From Rhodobacteraceae bacterium MED-G08 (GTDB lineage Bacteria > Pseudomonadota > Alphaproteobacteria > Rhodobacterales > Rhodobacteraceae): a stretch of DNA of 64,000 bases. Within the stretch, counting starts at the first letter, position 1. Each line of letters opens with the position of its first letter. Below, in pieces: positions 1-10,696 of the stretch. The notes beneath the pieces are model-generated. The model was not told where the DNA came from. It worked only from the letters and a program-made list of their open reading frames with translations, and did no database searches. Location: assembly GCA_002457055.1 (NCBI GenBank), contig NTKT01000007.1, forward strand, positions 16,357 to 80,356. The letters are read 5' to 3'. A program made the position numbers and the translations under genes.

Positions 1-1
1 A

Positions 2-511
2 TGGCTTATACTGGCTTTTTTATCGTCTGCAGGGTTGTTTGTGTTACTTGGTGCAGAGTTTTTAGCAATGCTTCTAATAATTGTTTATGTCGGAGCAGTC
101 GCAGTTTTATTTCTTTTTGTTGTTATGATGCTTGATGTTGATTTTTCTACTTTAAAGGCAGAAATGGCCGGTTATCTCCCAATTGCTCTCCTTATAGGTG
201 TTGTGCTGGTTATGCAGCTCGCTATGGCATTTGGGGTATGGTCTTATGCAGACACTGCTGTAGGAGCGCGAGAGGTTTTGCTAAACCCTGAATACCACAA
301 CACACAAGCCCTAGGTCTGATTTTGTACGACAAATATTTTATTTTATTTCAGCTGTCAGGACTAATTCTTCTAGTGTCAATGATTGGGGCCATAGTTCTC
401 ACTTTGCGCCATCGCAAAAATGTAAAAAGACAAAATATTCTTTCACAAATATACAGAGACCCCGATAAGTCATTAGAAATAGTAGATGTAAAACCTGGGC
501 AAGGTTTGTAA
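2..511 (+). CDS. nuoJ: NADH-quinone oxidoreductase subunit J (5' partial)
   Basis: Membrane subunit of respiratory complex I (NADH:ubiquinone oxidoreductase), in the proton-translocating arm. The reading frame is open from base 2, so the N-terminus lies before the window; the first in-frame TTG (base 35) lies inside a conserved membrane helix and is not the start. Visible are hydrophobic segments typical of NuoJ, including the run [19 protein letters not shown] with the conserved tyrosine/glycine pi-bulge region, and a charged C-terminal tail ending in KPGQGL. The gene is followed 34 nt later by nuoK, as in other alphaproteobacterial nuo operons. About 169 residues are visible of a family length near 200. 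Confidence 0.93.
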   Translation, partial: WLILAFLSSAGLFVLLGAEFLAMLLIIVYVGAVAVLFLFVVMMLDVDFSTLKAEMAGYLPIALLIGVVLVMQLAMAFGVWSYADTAVGAREVLLNPEYHNTQALGLILYDKYFILFQLSGLILLVSMIGAIVLTLRHRKNVKRQNILSQIYRDPDKSLEIVDVKPGQGL

Positions 512-545
512 AGAAACGGCGATTAAAAAAGGGAATAAACTTAAT

Positions 546-851
546 ATGATAGGCATAGAGCATTATCTAACCACCGCCTCGATACTTTTCGTTATTGGAA
601 TTTTTGGCCTTTTTCTCAATAGGAAAAACGTGATTATTCTTCTTATGTCAATTGAACTAATGTTGCTGGCTGTAAATATTAATCTAGTTGCCTTTTCTAG
701 CTATCTTGGGGATTTGGTTGGACAGGTTTTTACTCTGTTTATTCTTACTGTTGCGGCGGCTGAGGCTGCAATAGGTCTAGCTATAATCGTTAGTTTTTTC
801 CGAAACCGCGGAACGATTGCGGTTGAAGATGTAAATGTGATGAAGGGCTAA
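546..851 (+). CDS. nuoK: NADH-quinone oxidoreductase subunit K
   Basis: Small antiporter-like subunit of the complex I membrane arm, homologous to MrpC. At 101 residues it has the normal family length. Three transmembrane helices are visible (about 9-24, 29-49 and 60-86). Two buried glutamates essential in the family are present, Glu37 in the motif MSIELML and Glu73 in AAAEAAIG, matching E. coli Glu36 and Glu72. It sits between nuoJ and nuoL with short spacing, so it is co-transcribed with them. Confidence 0.96.
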   Translation: MIGIEHYLTTASILFVIGIFGLFLNRKNVIILLMSIELMLLAVNINLVAFSSYLGDLVGQVFTLFILTVAAAEAAIGLAIIVSFFRNRGTIAVEDVNVMKG

Positions 852-856
852 CTTCT

Positions 857-2926
857 ATGGAATTATTTGTCATATTTTCCCCACTCGTCGGGGCTATTCT
901 TGCGGGTTTTGGATGGAAAATTATTGGTGAAAAAGCAGCTCTTATTTTGGCTACTTTGTTACTTTTTTTAGCGTGTTTCGTCAGTTGGTTTCTTTTTATA
1001 GGTTTTGACGGTGATCTGAGAATTACAGAAATTTCCAAATGGATGAGTTCGGGGTCCCTTGAAGCTTATTGGGCTATTCGTTTTGATCGTTTAACAGCAA
1101 TCATGTTGATCGTAGTGACCACTGTTTCTGCATTGGTGCATCTATATAGTTTCGGCTACATGGATCATGATCCCAACTGGGAGCATGATGAAAGTTACAG
1201 ACCGCGTTTCTTTGCATATTTATCGTTCTTTACATTTGCGATGCTAATGTTAGTGACTTCTGATAATTTACTTCAAATGTTCTTCGGATGGGAAGGTGTC
1301 GGCGTAGCATCCTATTTGCTTATTGGCTTCTACTACAAAAAACCAACTGCTAATTCAGCGGCAATTAAAGCTTTTGTCGTCAATAGAGTAGGTGATTTTG
1401 GATTCGCGTTAGGTATATTTGGAATTTTCTACTTAACCGGTAGCATTCAGTTCTCCGATGTTTTTTTATTAGCACCGGGTTTAGTAGATCAAGAAATAAG
1501 CTTTCTATGGACTGAGTGGAATGCTGCTAACTTAATTGCCTTTCTTTTGTTTGTTGGAGCAATGGGCAAGTCTGCTCAGCTTTTCCTCCATACTTGGCTG
1601 CCAGACGCTATGGAAGGTCCTACTCCGGTTTCAGCACTCATTCATGCCGCAACGATGGTTACAGCAGGTGTTTTCCTTGTTTGTCGTATGTCTCCGCTCA
1701 TGGAGTTTGCGCCGAATGCAATGGCCTTTATTACGTTCATTGGAGCCACGACAGCATTTTTTGCTGCTACTATCGGTCTTGTGCAGAATGATATCAAAAG
1801 GGTTATTGCATATTCGACGTGCTCTCAACTTGGGTATATGTTCGTTGCTGCCGGCTCGGGAGTGTACTCAGCAGCAATGTTCCATTTGTTCACGCATGCA
1901 TTTTTCAAGGCTCTGCTATTTTTAGGTGCTGGGTCAGTTATACACGCTATGCATCATGAGCAAGATATGAGAAATTATGGCGGTTTGAGAAAGAAAATAC
2001 CGTACACTTTTGTCGCTATGATGATTGGGACATTAGCAATAACGGGTGTTGGTATTCCTTTAACGCATTACGGGTTTGCTGGGTTTTTGTCCAAAGACGC
2101 AATAATCGAAAGTGCTTACGCAGCGTCGGTAGGTGGTTACTCGTTCTGGATGTTGGTTATATCGGCGTTGTTTACGTCTTTTTACAGTTGGAGGCTAATC
2201 TTTATGACATTTTACGGTAAGCCTCGTGGAGATTCACACACTCATACTTCAGCCCATGAAAGCCCTAAAGTGATGATTATACCGTTGGCTATTCTATCAT
2301 TAGGAGCAATATTTTCAGGAATGATTTGGTACAAAAGCTTTTTTGGCGATCATTACAGCGTAAATAAGTTTTTTGGTATTGAAGAAACGGAATACCACTC
2401 GCAATATAATGATGATAATCATGGGTCTTCAGATGTAAAAAATGAGGGTTTGAGTAACCACTCATCTTTTTATATGCCATCAGGTGCTATTTACATGGCT
2501 CCTGATAATCACATTTTGGATGAAGCTCACCATGTTCCTAAATGGGTTAAATTGAGTCCTTTTATGGCTATGCTGTTAGGGTTTATACTATCTTACATCT
2601 TTTATATTTGGCGTACAGATCTACCCCAAAAATTAGCTGAGAACCAAAGGCCTTTATATCTCTTCCTACTCAACAAATGGTACTTTGATGAAGTTTATGA
2701 AATTCTTTTTGTTCGGTCTGCTAAGTTTTTCGGACGCCTTTTGTGGAAGAAGGGCGATGGTACGGTAATAGATGGGTTTATAGATAATCTTTCGATGGTA
2801 TTTATTCCATTGCTTACGAGACTGGCCGGGCGTGCCCAGTCAGGATATATTTTTACTTATGCTTTTGCCATGGTCCTAGGAATTGTTGTTCTTATTACAT
2901 GGATGACATTAGGGACAGGTAGCTAA
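857..2926 (+). CDS. nuoL: NADH-quinone oxidoreductase subunit L
   Basis: Distal Mrp-antiporter-like proton pump subunit of complex I. The 689 residues include the NADH-Ubiquinone oxidoreductase N-terminal domain and the Proton_antipo_M core. The catalytic-type Glu146 ([12 protein letters not shown]), Lys238 ([10 protein letters not shown]) and His263 ([10 protein letters not shown]) are present, as is the motif [21 protein letters not shown] histidine- and asparagine-rich hydrophilic insertion at about 510-555 is followed by the C-terminal segment that forms the long lateral helix. The ATG lies 5 nt after the nuoK stop, and nuoM begins 1 nt after this gene. Confidence 0.97.
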   Translation: MELFVIFSPLVGAILAGFGWKIIGEKAALILATLLLFLACFVSWFLFIGFDGDLRITEISKWMSSGSLEAYWAIRFDRLTAIMLIVVTTVSALVHLYSFGYMDHDPNWEHDESYRPRFFAYLSFFTFAMLMLVTSDNLLQMFFGWEGVGVASYLLIGFYYKKPTANSAAIKAFVVNRVGDFGFALGIFGIFYLTGSIQFSDVFLLAPGLVDQEISFLWTEWNAANLIAFLLFVGAMGKSAQLFLHTWLPDAMEGPTPVSALIHAATMVTAGVFLVCRMSPLMEFAPNAMAFITFIGATTAFFAATIGLVQNDIKRVIAYSTCSQLGYMFVAAGSGVYSAAMFHLFTHAFFKALLFLGAGSVIHAMHHEQDMRNYGGLRKKIPYTFVAMMIGTLAITGVGIPLTHYGFAGFLSKDAIIESAYAASVGGYSFWMLVISALFTSFYSWRLIFMTFYGKPRGDSHTHTSAHESPKVMIIPLAILSLGAIFSGMIWYKSFFGDHYSVNKFFGIEETEYHSQYNDDNHGSSDVKNEGLSNHSSFYMPSGAIYMAPDNHILDEAHHVPKWVKLSPFMAMLLGFILSYIFYIWRTDLPQKLAENQRPLYLFLLNKWYFDEVYEILFVRSAKFFGRLLWKKGDGTVIDGFIDNLSMVFIPLLTRLAGRAQSGYIFTYAFAMVLGIVVLITWMTLGTGS

Positions 2927-2927
2927 T

Positions 2928-4478
2928 ATGGATTATTTTTTACTTTCCATAGTCACCTTCATACCTGCTATATCTGCGCTTATTTTGCTAGTAGTAGCGA
3001 GAGGGAATGATGCAGCGGCAGCTTTAGTTGCAAAAAGGTTTGCTCTTTTTGCAACTGGAGTAACATTTTTTGTTTCCCTATTCATCATAGCGCAATTTGA
3101 GCCGGAAAATACTGGTTTTCAAATGGTGGAGGAAGCTGAATGGATAATGGGTTTAAAGTATAAGCTGGGTATTGATGGAATAAGTGTTCTTTTTGTAATC
3201 CTCACTACTTTTATGATGCCAATTGTCATATGGGCCAGCTGGGGTATCGAAGTACGTGTTAAGGAATATATGATCGCGTTCTTATTGCTGGAAACACTCA
3301 TGCTGGGTGTTTTTATGGCATTAGATTTAGTGTTGTTCTATCTCTTCTTTGAGGCTGGTTTAATTCCGATGTTTTTAATAATTGGAATTTGGGGTGGAGC
3401 TAATAGAGTTTACGCATCATTCAAGTTTTTTCTCTATACCCTTTTGGGATCAGTTTTAATGCTCATTGCGATGGTTGTGATGTATGCTGAAGCAGGCACA
3501 ACTGATATTGAATCTCTAATGCTTCATCAATTCGCATTTGATGATTTTAATTTGTTTGGTTTTCAGATTTTAGGCGGAACGCAAACGTTGCTATTTTTAG
3601 CATTCTTTGCAAGTTTTGCGGTGAAGATGCCCATGTGGCCAGTGCATACATGGTTACCGGATGCCCACGTTCAGGCGCCAACTGCAGGGTCAGTAGTGCT
3701 TGCTGCTATCTTACTAAAGATGGGTGGCTATGGTTTCTTAAGATTCAGCCTGCCGATGTTTCCGGTTGGTTCATATATAATGACTGATTTTATTCTTTGG
3801 TTATCGGTAATCGCTATTGTTTATACTTCATTAGTTGCACTAGTCCAAAGCGATATGAAGAAGTTAATTGCTTACTCTTCTGTTGCTCACATGGGGTACG
3901 TAACCATTGGGATTTTTGCTGCCAACCAACAAGGAATTGATGGTGCTATTTTCCAAATGCTGAGTCATGGGTTTATTTCGGGAGCGTTATTTCTCTGCGT
4001 TGGCGTTATTTACGACAGAATGCATACTCGTGAGATAGAGGCCTATGGTGGCTTGGTGAATAGAATGCCGGCTTATGCACTCATATTTATGTTCTTTACG
4101 ATGGCTAATGTAGGCTTGCCTGGCACCTCAGGTTTTGTGGGGGAGTTTCTTACGTTAGTTGGGATTTTTAAGGTTAACACGTGGATTGCTTTGCTGGCGA
4201 CATCAGGTGTCGTTTTGTCAGCGGCTTATGCCCTTTGGTTATATCGTCGCGTAATGATGGGAGATTTAATAAAGGAAGCGCTTCGTACGATCCAGGATAT
4301 GTCTCTACGGGAGAGGGCGGTATTCGCTCCTCTTGTATTCATGACTTTGTTATTGGGGGTATATCCCGTTCTTGCTCTTGACTTGATAGGTCCATCGGTA
4401 CAGAGCCTTATCGACAATTATAATTCTGCCCTTTCAATTGCAGGCATTGATGGCAACACAATGATAGCATCACATTAA
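2928..4478 (+). CDS. nuoM: NADH-quinone oxidoreductase subunit M
   Basis: Second Mrp-type proton-pumping subunit of the complex I membrane arm, 516 residues, of usual length. The conserved Glu142 ([12 protein letters not shown]) and Lys233 ([13 protein letters not shown]) are both present, along with the proton_antipo_M signature [16 protein letters not shown]. About 14 hydrophobic helices can be traced. It starts 1 nt after the nuoL stop and ends 16 nt before nuoN, so it is in the same transcription unit. Confidence 0.97.
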   Translation: MDYFLLSIVTFIPAISALILLVVARGNDAAAALVAKRFALFATGVTFFVSLFIIAQFEPENTGFQMVEEAEWIMGLKYKLGIDGISVLFVILTTFMMPIVIWASWGIEVRVKEYMIAFLLLETLMLGVFMALDLVLFYLFFEAGLIPMFLIIGIWGGANRVYASFKFFLYTLLGSVLMLIAMVVMYAEAGTTDIESLMLHQFAFDDFNLFGFQILGGTQTLLFLAFFASFAVKMPMWPVHTWLPDAHVQAPTAGSVVLAAILLKMGGYGFLRFSLPMFPVGSYIMTDFILWLSVIAIVYTSLVALVQSDMKKLIAYSSVAHMGYVTIGIFAANQQGIDGAIFQMLSHGFISGALFLCVGVIYDRMHTREIEAYGGLVNRMPAYALIFMFFTMANVGLPGTSGFVGEFLTLVGIFKVNTWIALLATSGVVLSAAYALWLYRRVMMGDLIKEALRTIQDMSLRERAVFAPLVFMTLLLGVYPVLALDLIGPSVQSLIDNYNSALSIAGIDGNTMIASH

Positions 4479-4494
4479 CGGAGCAATATTTAAT

Positions 4495-5937
4495 ATGATC
4501 CAAAATGATTTAAATTTAATTTTGCCTGAAATAATTCTATCTATTTTTGCAATGCTGGCATTACTATTTGGTGTTTATAGAGGTCAGGATAAAAAAACAG
4601 CAACTTTAACTTTAGCTACTGCAGGGCTTATGTTGATTGTTGGCATGTGGATGATATTAGGTGGCTCATCAAGTGAGGCTGCGTTTAATAACATGTTTAT
4701 TAGCGATGCATTTTCCAGATACGCAAAAGCGCTGATTTTGCTGTCTTCGGCTGCGGTTCTAATTATGAGCTTAGGCTACATGCTTAGACATGATTTGGGA
4801 CGTTTTGAATATCCAATTTTAATAATTTTTTCAGTTGTTGGAATGATGTTTATGGTGTCTGCTAACGATCTTATGGTATTATATCTAGGCTTAGAATTGC
4901 AGTCGTTGGCACTCTATGTGGTTGCTTCCATCAGACGTGAAAGTCTCAAGTCTACAGAAGCCGGTATGAAGTATTTTGTTTTGGGGGCATTGTCGTCTGG
5001 GTTATTGTTGTACGGAGCGTCGTTAATATATGGTTATTCAGGATCAACAAACTTTCAGTCTATAATTATATCTTTGGATTCTGGCAGTGTTAGCCTTGGT
5101 CTGATGTTTGGAATGATTTTATTAGTCGCAGGGCTTGCATTTAAGATTTCAGCGGTACCATTTCACATGTGGACACCAGATGTTTACGAGGGATCCCCAA
5201 CTCCAGTTACAGCTTTTTTATCGACAGCCCCTAAGATTGCCGCAATGGCTCTTTTTGCACGGGTTGTTTATGATGCCTTTTATGTTTTAATTTCTGACTG
5301 GCAGCAGGTTGTTGCTCTGATGTCTGTTCTTTCGATGTTTGTTGGGGCAATCGCGGCAATTGGACAGACAAATATTAAGCGTTTGATGGCTTACTCGTCT
5401 ATTGCGCACATGGGTTATGCTATGATTGGACTTGCCTCAGGAACGTTATTAGGTCTCCAGGCAATGCTGGTTTACATGGCGATATACTTAGCGATGAATA
5501 TTGGCACTTTTGCATTCATAATGTCGATGGAAAGAGATGGACAGCCTGTAACTGACATTGGTTCCTTATCACAGTTAGGCGTAAAGCAACCTGGGAGAGC
5601 GTTAGCTATGTTGGTACTTCTTTTCAGCCTTGCCGGTGTTCCCCCTCTGGTAGGATTTTTTGGTAAACTGTACGTTTTAAGGGCCGCTTATGATGCAGGG
5701 TTGATTTGGTTGGCGGTTATGGGTGTTTTGGCTTCCGTTATTGGGGCATATTACTATCTAAGACTTGTGTATTTGATGTACTTTGGCGAGAAACAAGATC
5801 TTTCTTTAGATATAGTTAAGTCACCAATATTGCCAGGTTTTGCTGCAACTGCAGCAGTTGTAATGGTGATTGGAATTATCAATCTTTTTGGAATAGAGGC
5901 TGCTGCAAGTTTAGCCGCTAGTTCTTTGATTAATTAG
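4495..5937 (+). CDS. nuoN: NADH-quinone oxidoreductase subunit N
   Basis: Third antiporter-like subunit of the complex I membrane arm, 480 residues. Glu134 (LYLGLELQSLALY) and Lys217 (GLAFKISAVPFHMW) match the key charged residues of E. coli NuoN, and the motif PDVYEGSPTPVTAF is intact. This is the last nuo gene. Biotin ligase follows almost without a gap (its apparent start is 8 nt after this stop), so the complex I operon probably runs on into birA, coaX and rnj. Confidence 0.97.
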   Translation: MIQNDLNLILPEIILSIFAMLALLFGVYRGQDKKTATLTLATAGLMLIVGMWMILGGSSSEAAFNNMFISDAFSRYAKALILLSSAAVLIMSLGYMLRHDLGRFEYPILIIFSVVGMMFMVSANDLMVLYLGLELQSLALYVVASIRRESLKSTEAGMKYFVLGALSSGLLLYGASLIYGYSGSTNFQSIIISLDSGSVSLGLMFGMILLVAGLAFKISAVPFHMWTPDVYEGSPTPVTAFLSTAPKIAAMALFARVVYDAFYVLISDWQQVVALMSVLSMFVGAIAAIGQTNIKRLMAYSSIAHMGYAMIGLASGTLLGLQAMLVYMAIYLAMNIGTFAFIMSMERDGQPVTDIGSLSQLGVKQPGRALAMLVLLFSLAGVPPLVGFFGKLYVLRAAYDAGLIWLAVMGVLASVIGAYYYLRLVYLMYFGEKQDLSLDIVKSPILPGFAATAAVVMVIGIINLFGIEAAASLAASSLIN

Positions 5938-5945
5938 GTATTAAT

Positions 5946-6683
5946 ATTTCTTACGACATAATAGTATTAGATAAAATTGATAGTACTATGCTGGAAGCCC
6001 GTAGACGGGTATCTAGCGGGTCTGGTCCCTCCTGGATATTTGCTCATATTCAATTGGCTGGTAAAGGTCGGCGGGGTAGGGCGTGGGTTGATCCGATAGG
6101 GAATTTTGCATGTACTTGCGTATTTTTCCCAGACAGAACCATAGATGAATATGCTCTAAGCTCGTTTACCGCCGCATTATCATTATGTGACTGTTTGAGT
6201 GACTTCACAGAAAGTAGTGCTCAGGTATCCATAAAATGGCCAAATGATATTTTGTTAAATCAAAAAAAGGTTGCTGGAATTCTGCTAGAAACGATAGCCG
6301 TTGGTAAAAACAAAATAGCCCTATCAATTGGTTTTGGAGTTAACTTATTGTCATACCCAGAGGCTTCAGAGCTGGAAGAAAGTGCCTTCAGTCCTACATC
6401 TATTTTGACCGAAACTGGAGTTGCCATAGATCCAATTGAATTATTGAATAAGCTAGCGGTTAATTTTTCTAAATATGAAGGTACTTTACAAGATAAAGGT
6501 TTCACGGAATTGAGAAGTCTTCTGATGGATCGTATTCACGGGATTGGAAGCCAGATTATTGTGAGAACGACAAATGAGACACTAAGTGGAGTATTTAGTG
6601 ATATTAACATGGACGGGCATTTGATTTTAAAAGCAGGGCGCACTAAACGGGCAATAGCTGCGGCCGACGTTTATTTTGACTAG
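5946..6683 (+). CDS. birA: Biotin--[acetyl-CoA-carboxylase] ligase, apparent ATT start
   Basis: Biotin protein ligase, joining biotin to the carboxyl-carrier protein of biotin enzymes through biotinyl-AMP. The biotin/ATP loop GKGRRGR (about residues 39-45) and the catalytic lysine of KWPND (about 97) are visible, followed by the BPL C-terminal domain. There is no N-terminal DNA-binding domain, so it is a monofunctional ligase. The first ATG (5988) falls inside the conserved N-terminal stretch VLDKIDSTMLEAR and would remove the DST motif. Upstream the frame stays open back to a stop at 5931-5933 but contains only ATT and ATA as near-start codons. ATT at 5946 has an AGG (5936-5938) 7 nt ahead, so I place the start there. 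ATG 5988 remains the formal alternative. Confidence 0.85.
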   Translation: MSYDIIVLDKIDSTMLEARRRVSSGSGPSWIFAHIQLAGKGRRGRAWVDPIGNFACTCVFFPDRTIDEYALSSFTAALSLCDCLSDFTESSAQVSIKWPNDILLNQKKVAGILLETIAVGKNKIALSIGFGVNLLSYPEASELEESAFSPTSILTETGVAIDPIELLNKLAVNFSKYEGTLQDKGFTELRSLLMDRIHGIGSQIIVRTTNETLSGVFSDINMDGHLILKAGRTKRAIAAADVYFD

Positions 6684-6694
6684 AGAGGTTTCTT

Positions 6695-7474
6695 ATGCTT
6701 TTAGCAATTGATTGTGGAAATACAAACACTGTCTTTTCTATCTGGGACGGAGACAAATTTATTGCTACCTGGCGAACTGCAACTGAGCATCAAAGGACAG
6801 CGGATCAGTATTATGTTTGGCTCTCATCTCTTATGCAATTGAATAAGATTGAGGTAAAAATCAGAAATGTTATAGTTTCATCGACTGTTCCTCGAGTGGT
6901 TTTCAATTTAAGAGTACTCGCTGATCGTTACTTCGCTACTCGCGCAATGGTGGTGGGAAGGCCAGAATGTCAACTTCCCCTTGATGTGCGAGTAGGCAGT
7001 GGAGCTGGAGTAGGGCCTGATAGGTTAGTTAATACTATTGCTGGTTATGACTTGTTCGGTGGGAATTTGATCATAGTTGATTTTGGTACTGCAACAACAT
7101 TTGACGTGGTTGATCATGATGGTGCTTACATTGGGGGAGTGATAGCCCCAGGCGTAAATCTATCTCTAGAGGCACTTCATCAAGAAGCGGCAGCACTTCC
7201 ACATGTCGATATTGCAAGGCCAGATAGAGTTATAGGTAAAAATACAGTGATGTGTATGCAATCAGGAGTATTTTGGGGTTATATTGGATTGCTAAAAGAA
7301 ATTTGTGAGCGCATAAAAACTGAACACGGTTCCAAAATGAAAATAATTTCTACCGGTGGGTTGGGACCTTTATTTCAGTCAGCAGAAAAAGTATTTGATG
7401 AGTGGAAAGATGATCTTACCATGCATGGTTTGCGGTTGATCTTTGAGCATAATAAGAGTTCAGAAGTCAAATGA
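6695..7474 (+). CDS. coaX: Type III pantothenate kinase
   Basis: Phosphorylates pantothenate in the first step of coenzyme A synthesis; the CoaX class belongs to the ASKHA fold and is not inhibited by CoA. The 259 residues contain the phosphate-binding motif DCGNTNTVF (6-14), the catalytic aspartate in GVGPDRLVN (Asp109), the second phosphate loop DFGTATTFDVV (129-139) and the ISTGG adenosine loop near 224. The stop overlaps the RNase J start by 4 nt (ATGA), which indicates translational coupling. This birA-coaX-rnj block after nuoN is common in Rhodobacterales. Confidence 0.96.
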   Translation: MLLAIDCGNTNTVFSIWDGDKFIATWRTATEHQRTADQYYVWLSSLMQLNKIEVKIRNVIVSSTVPRVVFNLRVLADRYFATRAMVVGRPECQLPLDVRVGSGAGVGPDRLVNTIAGYDLFGGNLIIVDFGTATTFDVVDHDGAYIGGVIAPGVNLSLEALHQEAAALPHVDIARPDRVIGKNTVMCMQSGVFWGYIGLLKEICERIKTEHGSKMKIISTGGLGPLFQSAEKVFDEWKDDLTMHGLRLIFEHNKSSEVK

Positions 7475-9138
7475 GCGAAAATCACTTAATCTATCTGCCG
7501 CTAGGCGGAGCGGGCGAAATTGGACTAAATTCATATATCTATGGGTACGGTCCACCAGATAAAGAACGTTTTATTATCGTTGATTTGGGCGTCTCCTTTC
7601 CAGATATGGAAACTACTCCTGGTGTAGACTTAATTCTACCAGACATATCATGGATAAAGGAGCGGCGTGATAGAATAGAGGGAATTTTGATCACTCATGC
7701 CCATGAGGATCATATTGGTGCCCTTGGGCATTTATGGAATGAGTTGCGGGCACCTATATACTGCCGAGCATTTACCGCGCATATAGCACGTTTAAAGTTA
7801 AATGACGCCTTATTAACAGATCATTCCGTTCATACCTTGCAACCATGGCCTGAAATGAAAAAATTAGGGCCCTTTGAAGTAGGGTTTGTACCTGTTTCTC
7901 ATTCAATACCAGAGAGTAGCAGTCTCGTTATAGACACTCCGACTGGCCGATTAGTTCATACGGGTGATTTCAAAATTGATGAAACACCAGGTGTTGGTGA
8001 GCCATTTAATAGAGAAGTGTGGCGAAATATTTCCAAAGGCGGCATAAAAGCTCTTATCTGTGATAGTACGAATGTTTTTTCAAAACAGGAGGGCCGTTCA
8101 GAGTTATCAATTGGCATGCCGCTACAGGGACTGATAGAAAATGCTGAACGGCTCGTCGTCGCCACAACGTTTGGATCTAATGTTGCTCGATTGAAGACAT
8201 TAGCAGAAGCAGGTGTGAGATCTGGCCGCTCTGTATGCATTCTTGGGAGAGCCATGAGAAGAATGATAGATGCTTCAGTGGAAACTGGAGTTTTAAGTGA
8301 TTTTCCTCCGCTCATAAGTCCAGAGGATGCATTACAAGTTCCGCGAGAAAATCTATTGATATTGGCAACTGGATCACAAGGAGAACGCAGAGCAGCCACT
8401 GCGCAGTTAGCGAATGGAAAATATAGGGGTTTTTCATTACAAGAGGGCGATCTCTTTATATTTTCATCAAAAACAATCCCCGGTAATGAAAAAGGCGTTT
8501 CTAGAATAATTAATCAATTTTCAGAAATGGGTGTTGATGTTGTCGATGATGAGTCTGGTCTTTATCATGTGTCTGGTCACGCAAATAGACCTGACTTGGA
8601 GGAAATGCATAAAATTATTCAACCTCAATTTCTTATACCAATGCACGGGGAGCATCGGCACTTGCGAGAGCATTCTAAGTTAGCATCTCAGAATGGATTT
8701 TCATCATTTGTTTGTACTAATGGTAATATTTTAAATATATCCGCTAATGAATTAAAGTTTGTGGATAAAATAGAGATCGGGCGGTTATATTTAGATGGAA
8801 GTTCTAAAATTACTTCAACAGAGGGTATAGTACGAGATCGTATTCGTATGGCGTTAAACGGTTTGGTTGTTGTTACTATTCTGCTAGATGAGAACGATGA
8901 TCTTGTTGGGGAGCCATGGTGTGAAACCAGGGGTTTACCTTCGGTTACAAATTCAAGTGCACCTTTGGTTGATTGCTTGGAAGAAGACCTAAGTCAATTA
9001 ATAGGACGAGCAGGGTCAGATGTAATGTTGGACAATGGACTGTTAGAAGAAGTAGTTAGAAGGTGCGCCAGGCAAACGTGTAAATCCGAAGTAGGGAAGA
9101 AGCCAGAAGTTTCCGTTATTGTGAGTCGTTTGGTTTAA
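7471..9138 (+). CDS. rnj: Ribonuclease J
   Basis: Metallo-beta-lactamase/beta-CASP nuclease with 5'-3' exonuclease and endonuclease activity in mRNA and rRNA processing. The 555 residues carry the zinc motif HAHEDH (76-81), a second metal-binding patch HTGDFKID (about 165), the beta-CASP insert, and the late motifs HVSGHANRPD and PMHGEHRHL that complete the active site. Length fits alphaproteobacterial RNase J. It overlaps coaX by 4 nt and ends the long plus-strand unit that began with nuo. Confidence 0.95.
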   Translation: MSENHLIYLPLGGAGEIGLNSYIYGYGPPDKERFIIVDLGVSFPDMETTPGVDLILPDISWIKERRDRIEGILITHAHEDHIGALGHLWNELRAPIYCRAFTAHIARLKLNDALLTDHSVHTLQPWPEMKKLGPFEVGFVPVSHSIPESSSLVIDTPTGRLVHTGDFKIDETPGVGEPFNREVWRNISKGGIKALICDSTNVFSKQEGRSELSIGMPLQGLIENAERLVVATTFGSNVARLKTLAEAGVRSGRSVCILGRAMRRMIDASVETGVLSDFPPLISPEDALQVPRENLLILATGSQGERRAATAQLANGKYRGFSLQEGDLFIFSSKTIPGNEKGVSRIINQFSEMGVDVVDDESGLYHVSGHANRPDLEEMHKIIQPQFLIPMHGEHRHLREHSKLASQNGFSSFVCTNGNILNISANELKFVDKIEIGRLYLDGSSKITSTEGIVRDRIRMALNGLVVVTILLDENDDLVGEPWCETRGLPSVTNSSAPLVDCLEEDLSQLIGRAGSDVMLDNGLLEEVVRRCARQTCKSEVGKKPEVSVIVSRLV

Positions 9139-9194
9139 TATAGGGCTTTAACTAATTGTAACTAAAGAGCTGTGAAGTAGAATATTGTTTTATT

Positions 9195-10559
9195 TTAGAG
9201 TGACAGCCTCTCCATGAAACTCTTTGTTATAAAGTTTGGGAGTTGAAATTCATCTTTATATTCTGACGAAGTACTTGGCTCATTTTGATTTGTCGCCAAT
9301 GACTTTGAAAACCTATTATTAACCTTATTATCTTTTGCTGTTGGTTTGCCTTTGGTATTTTGCATGGCAACGTTTTTCTGAATTTCCTTCCTATTCTCGT
9401 CCTTAATATTGAGGGAGGAATTTTCGATTTTTGGAATTTCTATCTGTATTAGTTTTTCAATAGCATTGAAGTTTTTTTCATCTCTTGGTGTGGAAATCAT
9501 TAAGGCTTTGCCATTACGACCGGCTCGCCCAGTTCTGCCAATTCTATGAACATAATCTTCCGCATTGGTGGGTACGTCGAAATTATAAACATGGCTAACG
9601 CTTGGTATATCTAATCCGCGAGCAGCTACATCTGAAGCTACCAGAAATTGTAGAGATCCCGTTCTAAAGCCGTCGAGTGTGTCCATTCGGTGTTTTTGGT
9701 CTAAATCCCCATGAATTGCTGCAGCATTGAACCCGTATTTCTTTAAGGATTTTGCACAAATATCAACATCGCTCTTCCGATTACAAAAGATTATCGCGTT
9801 TTTGCAATCGCTGCCTTCATTAAGGATCATTTCTCTTAAAAGCTTGCGCTTTTCTGTACCCTCACGGTCTTTTCTTGAGGGCTTAAAAAGTAATACGCTC
9901 TGCTCAATATTCTCAGAAGCAGATGCTTGTCTTGCCACCTCTACACGCAAGGGAGCTGACAAAAAAGTGTTGGTTAACCTTTCTATTTCCGCGGCCATTG
10001 TTGCCGAAAAGAAAAGTGTTTGGCGAGTAAAAGGGGTGAGATTAAATATACGCTCAATGTCTGGGATGAAACCCATGTCTAGCATTCTATCCGCTTCATC
10101 AACCACCATTATTTGAACCCCAGTTAGTAGTAATTTACCTCGCTCAAAATGATCCAATAGGCGTCCTGGGGTCGCAATTAATACGTCCACGCCTTTGTCT
10201 ATTAATTGGTCTTGCTCTTTGAAGGATACTCCACCAATTAGCAATGCTTTAGTAAGCTTCAAATTTTTTGAATATAGCTCAAAATTTTCTGCTACTTGAG
10301 CAGCTAGCTCTCGAGTTGGGCAAAGAACAAGTGATCGTGGCATACGAGCTCTAGCCCTACCTCGAGCAAGTAAATGGATCATGGGTAATGTGAAACTGGC
10401 GGTTTTACCAGTACCTGTTTGTGCAATTCCTAATACATCACGGCCTTCAAGTGCTGCGGGAATAGCCTGCAATTGAATTGGAGTTGGCTCTTGGTAGCCA
10501 ACATCTTCAATCGCATTCAAGATTTTTGGATTTAATTTGAGATCAGAGAATAATGCCAT
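9195..10559 (-). CDS. rhlE: DEAD-box RNA helicase, RhlE-like
   Basis: ATP-dependent RNA helicase, probably acting in ribosome assembly or RNA turnover. Motifs in order: Q motif around 21-31, Walker A AQTGTGKT (46-53), PTREL (81-85), PGR (131-133), DEAD (154-157), SAT (185-187), and HRIGRTGRAGR in the second RecA domain. The last roughly 85 residues are a hydrophilic Lys/Asn/Ser-rich tail, typical of RhlE-type proteins and likely RNA-binding. It lies convergent with rnj and downstream of prfC, with a 137-nt gap between. The family is large, so the exact RhlE assignment is less certain than the helicase call. Confidence 0.92.
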   Translation of the reverse strand: MALFSDLKLNPKILNAIEDVGYQEPTPIQLQAIPAALEGRDVLGIAQTGTGKTASFTLPMIHLLARGRARARMPRSLVLCPTRELAAQVAENFELYSKNLKLTKALLIGGVSFKEQDQLIDKGVDVLIATPGRLLDHFERGKLLLTGVQIMVVDEADRMLDMGFIPDIERIFNLTPFTRQTLFFSATMAAEIERLTNTFLSAPLRVEVARQASASENIEQSVLLFKPSRKDREGTEKRKLLREMILNEGSDCKNAIIFCNRKSDVDICAKSLKKYGFNAAAIHGDLDQKHRMDTLDGFRTGSLQFLVASDVAARGLDIPSVSHVYNFDVPTNAEDYVHRIGRTGRAGRNGKALMISTPRDEKNFNAIEKLIQIEIPKIENSSLNIKDENRKEIQKNVAMQNTKGKPTAKDNKVNNRFSKSLATNQNEPSTSSEYKDEFQLPNFITKSFMERLSL

Positions 10560-10696
10560 AAATAATTTTCAATTTTATTTAAAGCTTCGGTTGCAAATGA
10601 GTATAATCAATTAATTTTTCCCGAAATATCTATCTCGCCGGTTAATATCCAAAAATGTATCAAAGGTCAATCTTTGAGCTAGAAAACATGATAATT

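Noticed and set aside
10660..10677. Short inverted repeat TCAAAG/CTTTGA after prfC as a terminator
   Set aside because: The stem is only 6 bp, and on the prfC strand the T-run is interrupted, so support is too weak.
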